Source: JADJXM01 sp937967285
GTDB lineage: Bacteria; Acidobacteriota; Blastocatellia; RBC074
Assembly (NCBI GenBank): GCA_050249535.1
Contig: JBFWQI010000021.1
Span: 42,406 to 106,405, forward strand
DNA: 64,000 nt
Direction: 5' to 3'
Shown here: one piece after another, positions 63,985 to 64,000 of the stretch
How the letters are laid out: every line of letters starts with the position of its first letter
Position numbering within the stretch: the stretch's first letter is position 1
Translations under genes and position numbers: made by a program
Notes under the pieces: generated by a model
What the model saw: the letters and a program-made list of their open reading frames with translations, nothing else
Told to the model about the DNA's origin: nothing
Databases searched by the model: none

Positions 63985-64000
63985 GCGGCGCCGCGGGGGG
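63985..64000. repeat. Partial GCGGCGCC palindrome at the window end
   Basis: GAGTGCGGCGCCGCGGGG at the right edge resembles, in opposite orientation, the palindromes at 10653-10731 (GCGGCGCC..GGCGCCGC with an adjacent CACTCC/GGAGTG). It is cut by the window boundary. Confidence 0.5.

Overview
This window looks like part of the chromosome of a member of the Acidobacteriota, probably one of the metagenome-rich lineages; that placement is inferred. The main evidence is three very large secreted proteins (34538-39724, 42652-48042, 48186-52508). They carry the Solibacter-type C-terminal domain (TIGR03437-like, with the 'FfvspgQINyqiP' and 'LiLyGtGiR' blocks) together with IPT/TIG, NHL and Asp-box repeats. 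Other support comes from a TonB-dependent receptor with an N-terminal carboxypeptidase-regulatory domain, GC-rich coding sequence, and intergenic spaces full of short-period inverted repeats. No phage, integrase, transposase or CRISPR array was seen.

Layout. 1-4400: a secreted protein of unknown function and a YidB/DUF937-OmpA fusion. 4700-7533 (minus): pgk, tpiA, secG and tRNA-Leu(GAG), closed by a bidirectional terminator. 7921-12573 (plus): TonB-dependent receptor, thpR and a SAM methyltransferase. 12740-20195 (minus): a four-gene operon with a hydrogenase small-subunit homologue, two tandem hydrogenase large-subunit homologues, and a soluble multi-PAS hybrid histidine kinase. 20537-34526 (plus): a long lipid/acyl-metabolism cluster holding two thioester/fatty-acyl reductases, a polysaccharide pyruvyl transferase homologue, two adenylate-forming ligases, crotonase, KAS III, acyl carrier protein, lipid kinase, PlsC and a beta-barrel-like protein. 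34538-52508 (minus): the giant secreted proteins and an AMP-ligase/ACP/acyltransferase fusion. 52756-57180 (minus): tRNA-Thr(CGU), a heterodimeric ABC exporter and a small membrane protein. 57304-63093 (plus): uracil-DNA glycosylase, an ECF sigma/anti-sigma/secretin-domain operon, two alpha/beta hydrolases and a PPK2 kinase. 63168-63962 (minus): an AAA ATPase.

The most remarkable system is the operon at 15747-20195. Both large-subunit homologues have the overall [NiFe]-hydrogenase large-subunit plan, but every residue of the bimetallic site that I can locate is gone. The RxCGxC pair is S/M in one and N/G in the other. The Glu of RIEGH and the Arg of EAPRG are replaced in both. Both proteins stop just before the C-terminal CxxCxxH. 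The small subunit keeps all four proximal-cluster cysteines. This resembles the loss of the NiFe site in complex I NuoD/NuoB, but in a soluble group-1-like background with two dead large subunits. A PAS histidine kinase lies immediately downstream, which recalls the organisation of regulatory hydrogenases. A redox-sensing or electron-transfer complex is a reasonable hypothesis; H2 activation is not.

The second theme is repeats. At least five kinds of short-period inverted repeat (TAGAAAG, TTCCAGT/TTGCCAG, CGCAGAG/CGCAAAG, CCAAGATGG and ACAGGATTTACAGG types) sit in the intergenic gaps. Several begin exactly at, and supply, the stop codon of the preceding gene.
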